The notes: generated by a model not told the origin, from the letters alone. Numbered from the stretch's first letter, positions 22,501 through 30,593 are shown. The stretch: DNA of 37,720 bases from Actinomadura kijaniata NBRC 14229 (GCF_001552175.1 NZ_BCQR01000122.1:1-37720), one strand, 5' to 3'. Translations and numbers: made by a program.

Positions 22501-24129
22501 CAGCACGACCAGGATGTTGTGGGGCGCGTTCTCGGCGGCCCGCTCCCGCCCGAAGAACGCCGAGGACGCCTGCGCCGCGCGCCGCCGTTCGGTGACGCGC
22601 ATCGCCAGCTCGGTGACGCGGTGCGCGACCGACTCGGGGTCGGTGCCGACCAGCGCCGAGCACTCCTCGCCCTCGCGCGGCGCGCAGTGCGGCAGCCAGC
22701 GGACCCAGTTCCAGTCGGCGTCCGCGTCGGGGTCGGCGGTGAGCACGACGATCGCCAGGTCGCGGGGGCTGTGCAGCGCCGCCGCCTGCGCCACCAGCCA
22801 CCGCGCCAGGCCCCGGGACGCGTCGCGCGGCCCGCACACCCCGAGCACGCCGAGGTCGGCCAGCGGCAGCGCCACCGGCACCATCCGCGACCGGGGGATC
22901 TCGATCCCGCCCTCGCCGTCCGGGGCGGTGTCGTTCCCGACCAGCTCGATCCGGGCGGGCAGGTCGGCCAGCCCGACCCGCAGGTGCAGCGCGTCGGCGT
23001 CGTCGCGGCGCCGCTCCCACAGCCGCCGCCGGGGCCCGGTCGCGGTCAGCAGCACCTCGGCGGGATCGGGGTGCGCCGCGCGGCGTTCGGTCTCGTCCTC
23101 CCGCCGCAGCCGGTCCAGCTCGCCGCCGAACTCGGCGGACCTGCGCTGGTACTCCTTCAGCGCCTTCTTGTAGGACTTGCGGCCGTGGATCCGGTCGCCG
23201 ATCCACTCGCCGAGCGTCATCACCGGCCACGCCAGCGCGAACAGCGCCCACCACCACTGCTGCAACGCGAACGCCATGACCAGCCCGAACGCCGAGAACA
23301 GCAGCGCCCCGAACAGCCGCAGCCGCTCCTTGGGGTTGCGTTCGGGGCGCTTGGGGACCTCCAGCCGCCGCGACCGGGCGGCGGGCCGCAGCCGGGGCGG
23401 CCGGTTGAACGCCAGCCCGCCCTCGGGCAGCGGCTCCAGGTGCGTGTCCGGCGCGCCGCTGGGAACGCAGGTCAGCACCATCGACCCGAGCGCCAGCATC
23501 CCCCCGGACGGCCAGGCGGCGGGCCCGGTCAGCTCCGTCCCGTCCAGCCAGGCGCGGGTCCGCTCGACCGGCGCGACCTCCACCCGGTCCCGTCCCACGG
23601 TGATCCGCAGCGCGCGCGCCGGGATCCCCGGGTCGTCCACCGTGATGTCCGCGCCCGCGCCCGACCCCGGCGACCCCGACCCGAGGGTGCTGTCGCCCAG
23701 CCCGAGACGGTGCACCGACCCGGCGGCGGGCCCGGACACGACCCGCACCTCCACCAGGCCGGTCGGCTCGCCCTGGAGGGTCGCGGCGGCGGCCCGCCGG
23801 TCCAGCGCGACCACCGCGCCGTCGCGCAGCTCCTTGGCGGCCAGGGCCTGCGGGTCGACCATCCGGCCGTCCAGCCACAGCGCCCGCTGCCCCGCCCCGG
23901 CGCTGTCGCGGGTGCGCGTCGCGGTCGCGAGCGCCTGCTTGGTGAAGCGCGGCCCGGGAACGCCGGAGGGCCCGGTCGCCGGTCCCGGCGCCCGCGCGGC
24001 CGTGGGCGCGTCGTCGTCCAGCGCGCGGAAGAGGGCGTGCGCGACCTCCCCGACCGTCTGGCCGGAGTCCAGGTCGATCACGATGTCCCGGGGCCCCCGC
24101 GCGGTCAGCGCCGTGCACGAGATCCGCAT
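19582..24129 (-). CDS. FHA-domain FtsK/SpoIIIE ATPase, EccC/EssC-like type VII secretion motor
   Basis: 1515 residues from ATG 24129 with GGAGG 5 bases upstream. The N-terminus has a ubiquitin-like start (RISCTALTARGPRDIVIDLD) and an FHA-like domain at about residues 124-225. Two membrane helices lie at about 272-312 (LFGALLFSAFGLVMAFAL, WWWALFALAWPVMTLG). Three ATPase domains follow. Domain 1 has Walker A GTTGAGKS near residue 700 and Walker B TLVIDEFAAM. Domains 2 and 3 have GSPRSGRST near 1035 and GPPRSGRST near 1335, where Arg replaces the P-loop Lys. This layout matches EssC/EccC, the membrane motor that recruits WXG100 substrates. The WXG100 gene upstream is a plausible client. EccB, EccD and mycosin genes are absent from the window. 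Confidence 0.9.
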   Translation of the reverse strand: MRISCTALTARGPRDIVIDLDSGQTVGEVAHALFRALDDDAPTAARAPGPATGPSGVPGPRFTKQALATATRTRDSAGAGQRALWLDGRMVDPQALAAKELRDGAVVALDRRAAAATLQGEPTGLVEVRVVSGPAAGSVHRLGLGDSTLGSGSPGSGAGADITVDDPGIPARALRITVGRDRVEVAPVERTRAWLDGTELTGPAAWPSGGMLALGSMVLTCVPSGAPDTHLEPLPEGGLAFNRPPRLRPAARSRRLEVPKRPERNPKERLRLFGALLFSAFGLVMAFALQQWWWALFALAWPVMTLGEWIGDRIHGRKSYKKALKEYQRRSAEFGGELDRLRREDETERRAAHPDPAEVLLTATGPRRRLWERRRDDADALHLRVGLADLPARIELVGNDTAPDGEGGIEIPRSRMVPVALPLADLGVLGVCGPRDASRGLARWLVAQAAALHSPRDLAIVVLTADPDADADWNWVRWLPHCAPREGEECSALVGTDPESVAHRVTELAMRVTERRRAAQASSAFFGRERAAENAPHNILVVLDGARALRRVPGMPMLLSRGPEYGLYAICVDDEERLLPEECAAVAAWDPARPATVRLRGEGLDVIGPVLADQVSTSWTDRMARALAPVRDVSREDAGDALPSGVRLLDLLDMGTPTAEHVLEAWARTGGRTTRVPVGVTTDGVFQVDLRADGPHGLVAGTTGAGKSELLQTLIASLAVANRPDEMTFVLIDYKGGAAFKDCARLPHTVGMVTDLDGHATERALESLAAELRRREEILLDAGAKDLDDYNDLRATRADLPVVPRLTLVIDEFAAMVTELPDFVAGLVDIGRRGRSLGVHLILATQRPAGVVTADIRANTNLRIALRVTDPDESTDVLDDASAAQISKATPGRCYVRSGASSPQAVQSARIGGRRPGAAGRSPGAAVRPLPWAGLGRPVPAPREPGDAEPMVTDLAVLVQAVGEAARRAGIERRPSPWLTPLPELIRLTPRTAAGGSVVEVPPIEFGVTDLPAVQSREPLTLPLAGGGHLYLAGSPRSGRSTALRSVAGALAGACSPYDVHLYAIDCGANALLPLVSLPHCGAVVTRDQLDRCERLLAALSAEVARRQQLLAEAGFASLAEQRAAVAATDRLPWMVLMLDRWEGFTAAFEHYDYGRLVDQVLRLLREGAAVGLRAVFTGDRSGLTGQVSTVFDRRLILRMADPNDYGYAGLQDKQVPAAMPPGRALEVVGPGVPPRESQIGLLGDDPSGTAQVSALQDIARTCVTRYGRLPRRQRPLHVDELPVRVTYREAMALDPDFLAPSPLWALVGVGGDTLAPVGVDLLNEGPGFIVAGPPRSGRSTALCTVVRSLLDPAVGGGLVPVVLVTPRRSPLRDLAGLPGVLGHLTADAGIEDLEAAIGDEHRYAVVVDDAELLDETDLDDALREVLRTARDGEHALVIGGTTEDLGRGYRGFLADTRRSRSGVLLSVDNPDDGELFGLRLPRNASLGGPTGRGLFVATGLTTQIQVALPPGDED

Positions 24130-24562
24130 GCGAGCCTCCGTATCGATCGCGATGTCCCGGGGTCTGGGGCCGTCGGCGCCGCCTGCCCGTCCGTTCCGCG
24201 ACCTCGTGCGCGCGCCGTGCGGAACAGCTTAATTACCCGTGCCGACGGAATCGGGCCGCTACCGGCGATCCACGATCTGACCTGCGGAGACACCGGCGAT
24301 TCGGGTCCAATGGAACGGACATAACGCCCATATCAATCTGTCCGTATTCGTCCTTGTCAGTGATTCGTGTGACCGTTCGTCAGAGTCCAAGTGGTCGGCG
24401 AAATCCCTGGTCAGGGAGGTGCCCCCGGACACGCCGAGTCACGGGACGGCTTCACCTCACCGAATCCATTGACGCGACGTCGCGGCCCCCGCAAGCATGG
24501 ATCGCTCGGTGTTTCGGGATCTCGCGGTGAACGGCGGCTCCCGAGGGGCGGGGAAGGAGCAC
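24130..24562. other. 433-base intergenic region between divergent secretion and pilus operons
   Basis: No gene is supported here. It contains two AT-rich patches: TAATTA (24230-24235, usable as a -10 for the EccC-like gene on the minus strand) and about 24318-24375, which could hold the pilus operon promoter. A TTGACG hexamer before GCGACGTCGC (24474-24483) resembles a -35 on the plus strand. None of the hexamer pairs is convincing. Confidence 0.4.
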
Positions 24563-25432
24563 GTGGCCAGCGCGATGAAGTCTGACCAGTCGGCCGTCAG
24601 GGGCGGTGTCACCAACTCCCGGCCGGGATCCGGGCAGCCGGGGCTGGGCTCCGGGCTGGGTTCCGGGGGCGGGCAGCGACTCCCCGTCGCGCCCCGCGAA
24701 CGCAAGCCCGCGCTCGCCGCGCTCGCCGTACTGCTCATTCTCGGCGGCGCGCTGACCAGCGCCTACCTGGTGATGGCCAGCGGCCAGCGGGTCTCGGCGA
24801 TCATGATCACGCAGCCGGTCGCGGCGGGCCAGCAGATCCCCGCCGGCGCCATGCGGCAGGTGCAGATCGGCGACACCGGGATCCCGTACATCAACTGGTC
24901 CCACCGCGCCGAGGTCGCCCGCAACTACGCCCTCGTCCCGCTGTCCCCGGACACGCTGCTCACCAACAGCATGGTCAGCCGCAACAGCGCCGCCCACCGG
25001 GGCCGCCTCGTCGTCGGCCTCGCCCTCAAACCCGGCCAGCTTCCCGCCACCAGGGACCTGGCGGTCAACCGGCACGTCAGCCTCTACGCGGTCGGCGGCG
25101 GCAACAACAACAGCGGCCCGCGCCCCGGCACGGTCCTGTCCACCGACGCGATCATCGTGAACATCAACCAGCCGGGCGGCGGCAGCCGGATCCGCGACGA
25201 CCAGACCACCCTGGACGTCGCCGTCCCGCCCGGCGAGGTCGCCCAGCTCACCCAGGCGGCCTCCGCCGGGGCGGTCGCCGTCGCGCTGATCCCCGACGGC
25301 ACGCGGGTGGTCCCCGGCTCCGGAACGCCGCCCGCCACCAACGAGAAGCCCGCCCGCCCCGGCAACGGCGGGCAGAGCCCCGGCACCACCCCCGCGGACG
25401 GCACCCCGTCCCCCGGACCAGGCGGGAACTGA
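24563..25432 (+). CDS. CpaB/RcpC-like SAF-domain pilus assembly protein
   Basis: 289 residues from GTG 24563, which has AAGGAG just upstream; an ATG at 24575 is also possible, and ATG 24497 lacks an RBS. A flexible Gly/Ser-rich N-terminus is followed by one membrane helix (ALAALAVLLILGGALTSAYL). An SAF-type domain begins ITQPVAAGQQIPAGAMRQVQ, and a long Pro/Gly-rich tail ends the protein. CpaB-like proteins are extracytoplasmic parts of Tad pilus machines. As first gene of the Tad operon, 4 bases before the ATPase-like gene, it fits that role. Confidence 0.85.
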   Translation: MASAMKSDQSAVRGGVTNSRPGSGQPGLGSGLGSGGGQRLPVAPRERKPALAALAVLLILGGALTSAYLVMASGQRVSAIMITQPVAAGQQIPAGAMRQVQIGDTGIPYINWSHRAEVARNYALVPLSPDTLLTNSMVSRNSAAHRGRLVVGLALKPGQLPATRDLAVNRHVSLYAVGGGNNNSGPRPGTVLSTDAIIVNINQPGGGSRIRDDQTTLDVAVPPGEVAQLTQAASAGAVAVALIPDGTRVVPGSGTPPATNEKPARPGNGGQSPGTTPADGTPSPGPGGN

Positions 25433-25436
25433 ACCA

Positions 25437-26300
25437 GTGGCACTGATCGCGCTCGCGGCAGACAAGGGCGCGCCGGGCGTCACCACCGCCGCCGTCGCGC
25501 TCGGCGCGGTGTGGCCGCGCCCGGTGCTGGTCGCCGAATGCGACCAGGCGGGCGGAGACCTGGTCTACCGCCTGCCCGCCGCCGCCCCGGACGACGGCAC
25601 GGCCATGCTCAACCCCGCGCGCGGCCTGCTCAGCCTCGCCGCCACCGCCCGCCGCGGCCTGCGCCCCGACCAGATCGCCGAGCACTGCCAGCGCCTGGTC
25701 GGCGGCCTGGACGTCCTGGTCGGCATCACCGGCGCCGAGCAGGCCCAGGGGATGACCTGGCTGTGGGGGCCGCTGGCCCGCGCGTTCGCCGGGCTGGACC
25801 CGGTGGACGTGCTCGCCGACTGCGGGCGGCTCGGCGCCGGCTCCCCCCTCATCGACCTGATGCGGGAGGCCGACCTGGTCGTGCTGTTCACCCGCGCGAC
25901 CCTGGAACAAGTCGCCCACCTGCGCGAACGCCTCGCCGTCCTGGCCACCGAGCTGCGCGGCGGCCCGCCGATCGGGGTGATCGTGCTGGCCGACCCCCGC
26001 GACTACCGCGCCTCGATCGCCGAGGTGGACCGCATCGTCGCCGGCGCCCACCAGCGACTGCGCGCCGAGGCGTCGGCGTCCGGCCCGCCGCCCGCGCCGG
26101 TCACCGTGCTGGGCGGCCTGGCCCTGGACCCCAAGGGCGCGGAGCTGCTGTCGGGCCAGTGGGGCGGGCGGCTGGACCGGTCGCTGCTGATCCGCTCGGC
26201 CCGCGAGGTCGCCGCGACGCTCGTCGGCCGCCTGGCCGCGCGCCCCGCCGCGCCGCAGCCCGGGGCGCGACCCGAACCCGAGCTGGAGGGGAGGCGCTAG
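25437..26300 (+). CDS. TadZ/CpaE-like MinD-superfamily protein
   Basis: 287 residues from GTG 25437. It opens LIALAADKGAPGVTTAAVAL, a deviant Walker A in which the Lys preceding the Thr pair of MinD (KGGxGKTT) is replaced by Val, while the first Lys stays. The following VLVAECDQAGGDL is the typical second motif, and VDVLADCGRLGAGSPLIDLM the third. In Tad systems TadZ/CpaE localises the machine to the cell pole or membrane. The Val substitution is seen here directly; reduced ATPase activity is inferred. It abuts the next start with no gap. Confidence 0.85.
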   Translation: MALIALAADKGAPGVTTAAVALGAVWPRPVLVAECDQAGGDLVYRLPAAAPDDGTAMLNPARGLLSLAATARRGLRPDQIAEHCQRLVGGLDVLVGITGAEQAQGMTWLWGPLARAFAGLDPVDVLADCGRLGAGSPLIDLMREADLVVLFTRATLEQVAHLRERLAVLATELRGGPPIGVIVLADPRDYRASIAEVDRIVAGAHQRLRAEASASGPPPAPVTVLGGLALDPKGAELLSGQWGGRLDRSLLIRSAREVAATLVGRLAARPAAPQPGARPEPELEGRR

Positions 26301-27608
26301 ATGGACCACGGCCTGGTCAAACGGCTCCGCCAGGAGGTCGGCGACCGCCTCGCCCAGCAGCGCCGCCTCGACGCCGCCCACGGCCTGCCGCCGATGTCGG
26401 GCGAGGACGAGCGCCAGTTCGCCCGCGCCCTGATCGGCCAGGTCCTGGAGGAGTACGCGCGCGGCGAGATCACCGCCGGCCGCCGTCCCCCCAACGCCGA
26501 GGAGGAGGAGGCCCTCGCCGCGGGCGTCCACGCCGCGCTGTTCGGCGTCGGCCGCCTCCAGCCCCTGCTGGAGGACCCCGAGATCGAGAACATCGACATC
26601 AACGGCTGCGACCGCGTGTTCGTCGGCTACGCCGACGGCCGCGAGGTCATGGTCGAGCCGGTCGCCGAGTCCGACGAGGAGCTGGTCGAGCTCATCCAGA
26701 TCCTCGCCGCCTACAGCGGCCTGTCGTCGCGGCCGTTCGACACCGCCAACCCCCAGCTCGACCTGCGGCTGCCCGACGGCTCCCGGCTCTCGGCCGTCAT
26801 GGACGTCACGGTCCGGCCCGCGCTGTCGATCCGCCGCGCCCGCCTGGGCAAGGTGTTCCTGTCCGACCTGATCGGCACCGGCACGTTCACCCCGGAGGTC
26901 GGCCGCTTCCTGCGGGCCGCCGTCCTCGCCCGCAAGAACATCATGATCGCCGGGGCGACCAACGCCGGGAAGACCACCCTGCTGCGCGCCGTCGCCAACG
27001 AGATCCCCCCGGCCGAACGCCTCATCACCGTCGAACGCGCCCTGGAACTCGGCCTGGACGCCTTCCCCGAACTGCACCCCAACTGCGTCGCGTTCGAGCA
27101 GCGCCTGCCCAACTCCGAGGGCCAGGGCGCGATCTCCATGGCCGAGCTGGTCCGCCGCTCGCTGCGCATGAACCCCTCCCGCGTCATCGTCGGCGAGGTC
27201 CTCGGCGACGAGATCGTCACCATGCTCAACGCGATGACGCAGGGCAACGACGGCTCCCTGTCGACCATCCACGCCAACTCCTCCATGGAGGTCTTCAACC
27301 GCATCGCCACCTACGCGATCCAGTCCGAGGAGCGCCTGCCCGTCGAGGCCACCCACATGCTGATCGCCGGGGCGATCGACTTCGTGGTGTTCATCCAGAA
27401 GCGCAACGACTACGCCACCGGCGGGCGGCTGCGGCGGTACGTCGCCAGCGTCCGCGAGGTGACCGGCTGCGACGGCCGCGTGCTGTCGTCGGAGGTGTTC
27501 GCGCTCGGGCCCGACGGCGTCGCCGTCCCGGCCGCGCCGATCTCCTGCGCCGACGAGCTCGCCGAGTTCGGCTACGACACCGCCTACGACGGGGCCGGTG
27601 CCTGGTGA
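26301..27608 (+). CDS. tadA: TadA/CpaF secretion ATPase
   Basis: 435 residues. An N-terminal helical domain (about 1-95) precedes the GspE-type ATPase: NPQLDLRLPDGSRLSAVM, Walker A GATNAGKTTLL near residue 220, the Asp-box equivalent near RLITVERALEL, Walker B-like NPSRVIVGEVLGDE (about 290-303) and the His box STIHANSS near 320. It forms a hexamer on the inner face of the membrane and powers assembly of Flp-type pili. ATG 26301 directly follows the preceding TAG. Its stop overlaps the next GTG (GTGA at 27605-27608). Confidence 0.95.
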   Translation: MDHGLVKRLRQEVGDRLAQQRRLDAAHGLPPMSGEDERQFARALIGQVLEEYARGEITAGRRPPNAEEEEALAAGVHAALFGVGRLQPLLEDPEIENIDINGCDRVFVGYADGREVMVEPVAESDEELVELIQILAAYSGLSSRPFDTANPQLDLRLPDGSRLSAVMDVTVRPALSIRRARLGKVFLSDLIGTGTFTPEVGRFLRAAVLARKNIMIAGATNAGKTTLLRAVANEIPPAERLITVERALELGLDAFPELHPNCVAFEQRLPNSEGQGAISMAELVRRSLRMNPSRVIVGEVLGDEIVTMLNAMTQGNDGSLSTIHANSSMEVFNRIATYAIQSEERLPVEATHMLIAGAIDFVVFIQKRNDYATGGRLRRYVASVREVTGCDGRVLSSEVFALGPDGVAVPAAPISCADELAEFGYDTAYDGAGAW

Positions 27609-28561
27609 ACGCGCCCGACGTCATGCTCGCGGTCCTCGCCGGGGGACTCGCGGGCGGCGGCGTGATCCTGCTGGCGCTGGCGCTGCGCGGAATGCCCGTC
27701 CGGCCCGGCCGCCCCGGCCGGTCCCGCCGCGGCCTGGTGCAGACGCTCACCACCCGCGCGGCGCTGGCGAGCATGGCCGGCGTCCTGGTGCTGGTCCTCA
27801 CGCGCTGGCCGATCGCCGCGCTCGGCACCGCCGTCCTCGTCCTCGGCTGGAACGGCCTGGCGGGCGGCGCGGCCGAGGAGCGCCGCGGCATGGCCCGGCT
27901 GGAGGCCCTGGCGGCCTGGACCGAGTCGCTGCGCGACACCATCGCCGGCGCGGTCGGCCTGGAGCAGGCGATCCCGTCCTCGCTGCGCGCCGCCGCGCCC
28001 GCCCTGCAACGCCCGCTGAGCGACCTGGTGGACCGCCTGCACACGCGCGTCCCGATGCCCGACGCGCTGCGCCGCTTCGCCGACGACCTGGACGACCCGT
28101 CCGCCGACCTGGTCATCGCCGCCCTGATCCTGAACGCCCGGCTGCGCGGCCCGGGCCTGCGCGACATGCTGGGCGCGCTGGCGGGGTCGGCCCGCGCGGA
28201 GCTGGACATGCGGCGCCGGGTGGAGGCGGACCGGCGCTCGACGCGGCGCAGCGTCCGCATCGTCGTCGGGGTGTCGGTCGGCACCGCGCTCGGCCTGGCG
28301 GTGTTCAACCACTCCTACGTGGAGCCCTACGACGACCTCCTCGGGCAGCTCGTGCTGTGCGTGGTGATCGCCCTGTACGCGGGGGCGTTCCTGTGGCTGC
28401 GCCGCCTGGCCCGGCACGAGATGCCCGCCCGCTTCCTGTCCGGCGGGAACGCCGACCGGCCCGGCGTCCCCGGCCAGGTCCCCTCGACGGTCGCGGGCTG
28501 GCAGGGCCGCACGCTGCGCGGCCGCCACACCATGGACGCGGGGGGAGGGGGACGCCAGTGA
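27605..28561 (+). CDS. tadB: TadB-like inner-membrane platform protein
   Basis: 318 residues from GTG 27605, overlapping the tadA stop. A first membrane helix occupies about residues 7-27 and two more lie at about 53-86 (ALASMAGVLVLVLTRWP, ALGTAVLVLGW). The T2SSF domain follows (LAAWTESLRDTIAGAVGLEQ, PMPDALRRFADDLDDPSADL), then two C-terminal helices (IVVGVSVGTALGLAVF; LVLCVVIALYAGAFLWL). This is one of the two GspF-like membrane proteins on which TadA acts. A short Gly-rich tail overlaps the start of tadC. Confidence 0.92.
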   Translation: MNAPDVMLAVLAGGLAGGGVILLALALRGMPVRPGRPGRSRRGLVQTLTTRAALASMAGVLVLVLTRWPIAALGTAVLVLGWNGLAGGAAEERRGMARLEALAAWTESLRDTIAGAVGLEQAIPSSLRAAAPALQRPLSDLVDRLHTRVPMPDALRRFADDLDDPSADLVIAALILNARLRGPGLRDMLGALAGSARAELDMRRRVEADRRSTRRSVRIVVGVSVGTALGLAVFNHSYVEPYDDLLGQLVLCVVIALYAGAFLWLRRLARHEMPARFLSGGNADRPGVPGQVPSTVAGWQGRTLRGRHTMDAGGGGRQ

Positions 28562-29469
28562 ACGGTCCGCTGCTCGCCGGCGCGGTCGTCGGACTCGGCC
28601 TCTACCTGCTGTACCGCGCGCTGTTCCCGCCGCGCCCCGGGCTCGCGGCGCGGCTGGCGGCGTTCGACGCGGCCCGCCGCCGCGGCCAGGAGAACGCCCG
28701 CCGCGTGTCCCCGCGCCTGGAGAGGGTCGGCGGCCTGCGCGCCCGGGTGGGCCGGCCGCTGGCCGCCCTCGCCGAGCAGCGGGGCTGGAAGCTGCGGTCG
28801 GTCCGCGCCGACCTGGCGATCACCGACCGGTCGCTGGAGGCGTTCCTGGCGACGAAGTTCCTGCTGCCCGCCGCCGCGCTGCTGTTGATCCCGCTCATGG
28901 CGGGGTACTTCGCGCTGCTGGGGTTCGGCGCGTCCCTCCAGTTCCCGGTGTGGGTCTGCCTGCTGCTGGCCGCGCTGTTCTTCTTCATCCCCGACATGCA
29001 GCTGCGCCAGGAGGCCAAGGAGCGCCGCCAGGACTTCCGGCACGTGGTCGGCGCGTTCCTGGACCTGGTCTCGATGAACCTGGCGGGCGGGCGCGGCGTC
29101 CCCGAGGCGTTGCAGACGGCCGCGGGCGTCGGCGACGGCTGGGCGATGCAGCGCATCCACGAGGCCCTGGCCAACGCCCGCATCACCGGTCAGACTCCCT
29201 GGCAGGCCCTGGGCGGCCTGGGCGAGGAGCTCGACATCGCCGAGCTCAGCGATTTGGCGGGCGCGCTGGCCCTGGTCGCCGACGACGGCGCCCAGATCCG
29301 CAAGTCCCTGTCGGCCCGGGCCGCGTCGATGCGCAGCCGGGAGATCTCGGAACTGGAGGGCAAGGCGGGCGAACGCTCCCAGAGCATGCTGATCGCGCAG
29401 ATGCTGCTGTGCCTCGGCTTCCTGCTCTTCCTGGTCTATCCCGCCCTGATACGGATCATGTCCACCTGA
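28558..29469 (+). CDS. tadC: TadC-like inner-membrane platform protein
   Basis: 303 residues from GTG 28558, overlapping the tadB stop by 4 bases. It has a short N-terminal helix (GPLLAGAVVGLGLYLLYRAL), two adjacent helices near residues 97-145 (PAAALLLIPLMAGYFALLG; FPVWVCLLLAALFFFIP), a T2SSF domain with FLDLVSMNLAGGRGVPEALQ and LSDLAGALALVADDGAQIRK, and a final helix (MLIAQMLLCLGFLLFLVYPA). It pairs with TadB as the platform for pilus assembly. A 25-base gap with an SD separates it from the pilin gene. Confidence 0.92.
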   Translation: MNGPLLAGAVVGLGLYLLYRALFPPRPGLAARLAAFDAARRRGQENARRVSPRLERVGGLRARVGRPLAALAEQRGWKLRSVRADLAITDRSLEAFLATKFLLPAAALLLIPLMAGYFALLGFGASLQFPVWVCLLLAALFFFIPDMQLRQEAKERRQDFRHVVGAFLDLVSMNLAGGRGVPEALQTAAGVGDGWAMQRIHEALANARITGQTPWQALGGLGEELDIAELSDLAGALALVADDGAQIRKSLSARAASMRSREISELEGKAGERSQSMLIAQMLLCLGFLLFLVYPALIRIMST

Positions 29470-29494
29470 CGACCGAGTCGAAGGAGAGAACCCC

Positions 29495-29707
29495 GTGAAC
29501 CCCCAGAACGACCCGCTCGTGGTCTACCTCAAGGCGATGCTCGACACCCGGGTCCGGCGGCTCCGCGACGGGGCCGACGACGACACCGGCGCGTCGGCCG
29601 TCGAATGGGCGATCATCACCGGCCTGCTGGCGCTGCTGGCGATCGCCGTCGGCGGCATCATCTACCGGATCGTCACCAACAAGGCCAACAGCATCAACGT
29701 GGGGTAG
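29495..29707 (+). CDS. flp: Flp-type pilin precursor
   Basis: 70 residues from GTG 29495 with AAGGAG 8 bases upstream. A hydrophilic leader of about 31 residues ends DDDTG, followed by ASAVEWAIITGLLALLAIAV. This is the class III signal pattern with Gly at -1 and Glu at +5, cleaved by a TadV/CpaA-type peptidase. The mature pilin would be only about 39 residues: one hydrophobic helix and a short tail (TNKANSINVG). The better SD than its operon partners suits high production. The leader is longer than the 10-25 residues common in Flp pilins. Confidence 0.9.
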   Translation: MNPQNDPLVVYLKAMLDTRVRRLRDGADDDTGASAVEWAIITGLLALLAIAVGGIIYRIVTNKANSINVG

Positions 29708-29712
29708 CGGCG

Positions 29713-30141
29713 GTGCGTCGGCGTTCCCGCCCCCGGGACGAGGGGGTGTCCTCGATGGAGTGGGCCCTCCTGACGCCCGTGCTGCTGCTGGCGCTGCTGC
29801 TGGTGGTGCAGTTCGCGATGGTGTACCACGCCCGGCACGTCGCGCTGGCGGCGGCGCAGGCGGGCGCGCGCGTGGCCCGCACCCAGCCCGACGGTGGCGG
29901 CTGGCAGGACCAGGCCGTCGCGAAGGCGACCGGCGACGTCCGCCAGATCGGCGCGAACCTCCTGACGGGCCTGAGCGTGCGGGCCGGGGAGAACGGCGAC
30001 CAGCGCTGGGTCGAGGTCAGGGGCGAGGCGGTGCGGGTGGTGCCGTTCATGACGTTCCACGTCACCCAGCGGTCCGAGGGGCCGATCGAGTGCTTCCGGC
30101 CCGACGTCGGCTCCGGCACCGCCTGCGAGGGGGCGGGCTGA
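29713..30141 (+). CDS. tadE: TadE-like pseudopilin
   Basis: 142 residues from GTG 29713, 5 bases after the pilin stop. RDEG then VSSMEWALLTPVLLLALLLV shows the TadE start: cleavage after Gly with Glu at +5, then one hydrophobic helix. The rest (HARHVALAAAQAGARVAR) is the TadE domain, with a soluble tail and two cysteines near the end (IECFRP, TACEGAG). TadE proteins are minor pilin-like components exported and processed like the Flp pilin. The stop TGA shares a base with the next ATG. Confidence 0.88.
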   Translation: MRRRSRPRDEGVSSMEWALLTPVLLLALLLVVQFAMVYHARHVALAAAQAGARVARTQPDGGGWQDQAVAKATGDVRQIGANLLTGLSVRAGENGDQRWVEVRGEAVRVVPFMTFHVTQRSEGPIECFRPDVGSGTACEGAG

Positions 30142-30593
30142 TGCGCGTACGGGACGACCAGGGCTCGATGTCGCTGGAGATGGTGCTGATCACCCCGCTG
30201 TTCGTCGCGTTCCTGCTGCTGCTGGCGGGGGCGGGCCGGCTGGTGGACGCCAAGAGCCAGATGGACGGCGCCGCCCGCGACGCGGCCCGCGCCGCCTCGG
30301 TGGCGCGCAGCGCGGGCGGCGCGCAGGGCATGGCCCAGGACGCGGCTGCCGCCACCCTCCGGACCAGCCGCTGGTGCGCGGGCGGCCCGAGGGTGAGCAC
30401 CGACACCGGCGCGTGGGGTCCCGGCGGGCGCGTGGCCGTGACCATCACCTGCGACGTGGACCTGGGCGACCTGGCGTTCATCGGACTGCCGGGCAGCAGG
30501 ACGCTGACCGGCCGCGCCCTGGCCCCGATCGACACCTACACCTACCGGGGCACCGACGGCGTCAACGCCCCGCCGGGAGGTGACGGCCGATGA
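30141..30593 (+). CDS. Second TadE-like pseudopilin
   Basis: 150 residues from ATG 30141, sharing one base with the preceding stop (TGATG). DDQG then SMSLEMVLITPLFVAFLLLL has the same processing site, Gly -1 and Glu +5. The TadE-like helix continues as RLVDAKSQMDGAARDAARAA. Two cysteines (WCAGG, ITCDVD) suggest a disulfide in the exported domain. Probably a second minor pilin (TadE/TadF role). Confidence 0.87.
   Translation: MRVRDDQGSMSLEMVLITPLFVAFLLLLAGAGRLVDAKSQMDGAARDAARAASVARSAGGAQGMAQDAAAATLRTSRWCAGGPRVSTDTGAWGPGGRVAVTITCDVDLGDLAFIGLPGSRTLTGRALAPIDTYTYRGTDGVNAPPGGDGR

Noticed and set aside
19825..24324. A 1499-residue open frame opposite the EccC-like gene
   Set aside because: Composition is Gln/Arg/His/Pro-rich without domain structure, while the minus-strand gene has clear FHA and ATPase motifs.
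24474..24483. GCGACGTCGC palindrome before the Tad operon
   Set aside because: A 10-bp GC-rich palindrome is expected by chance in such DNA.
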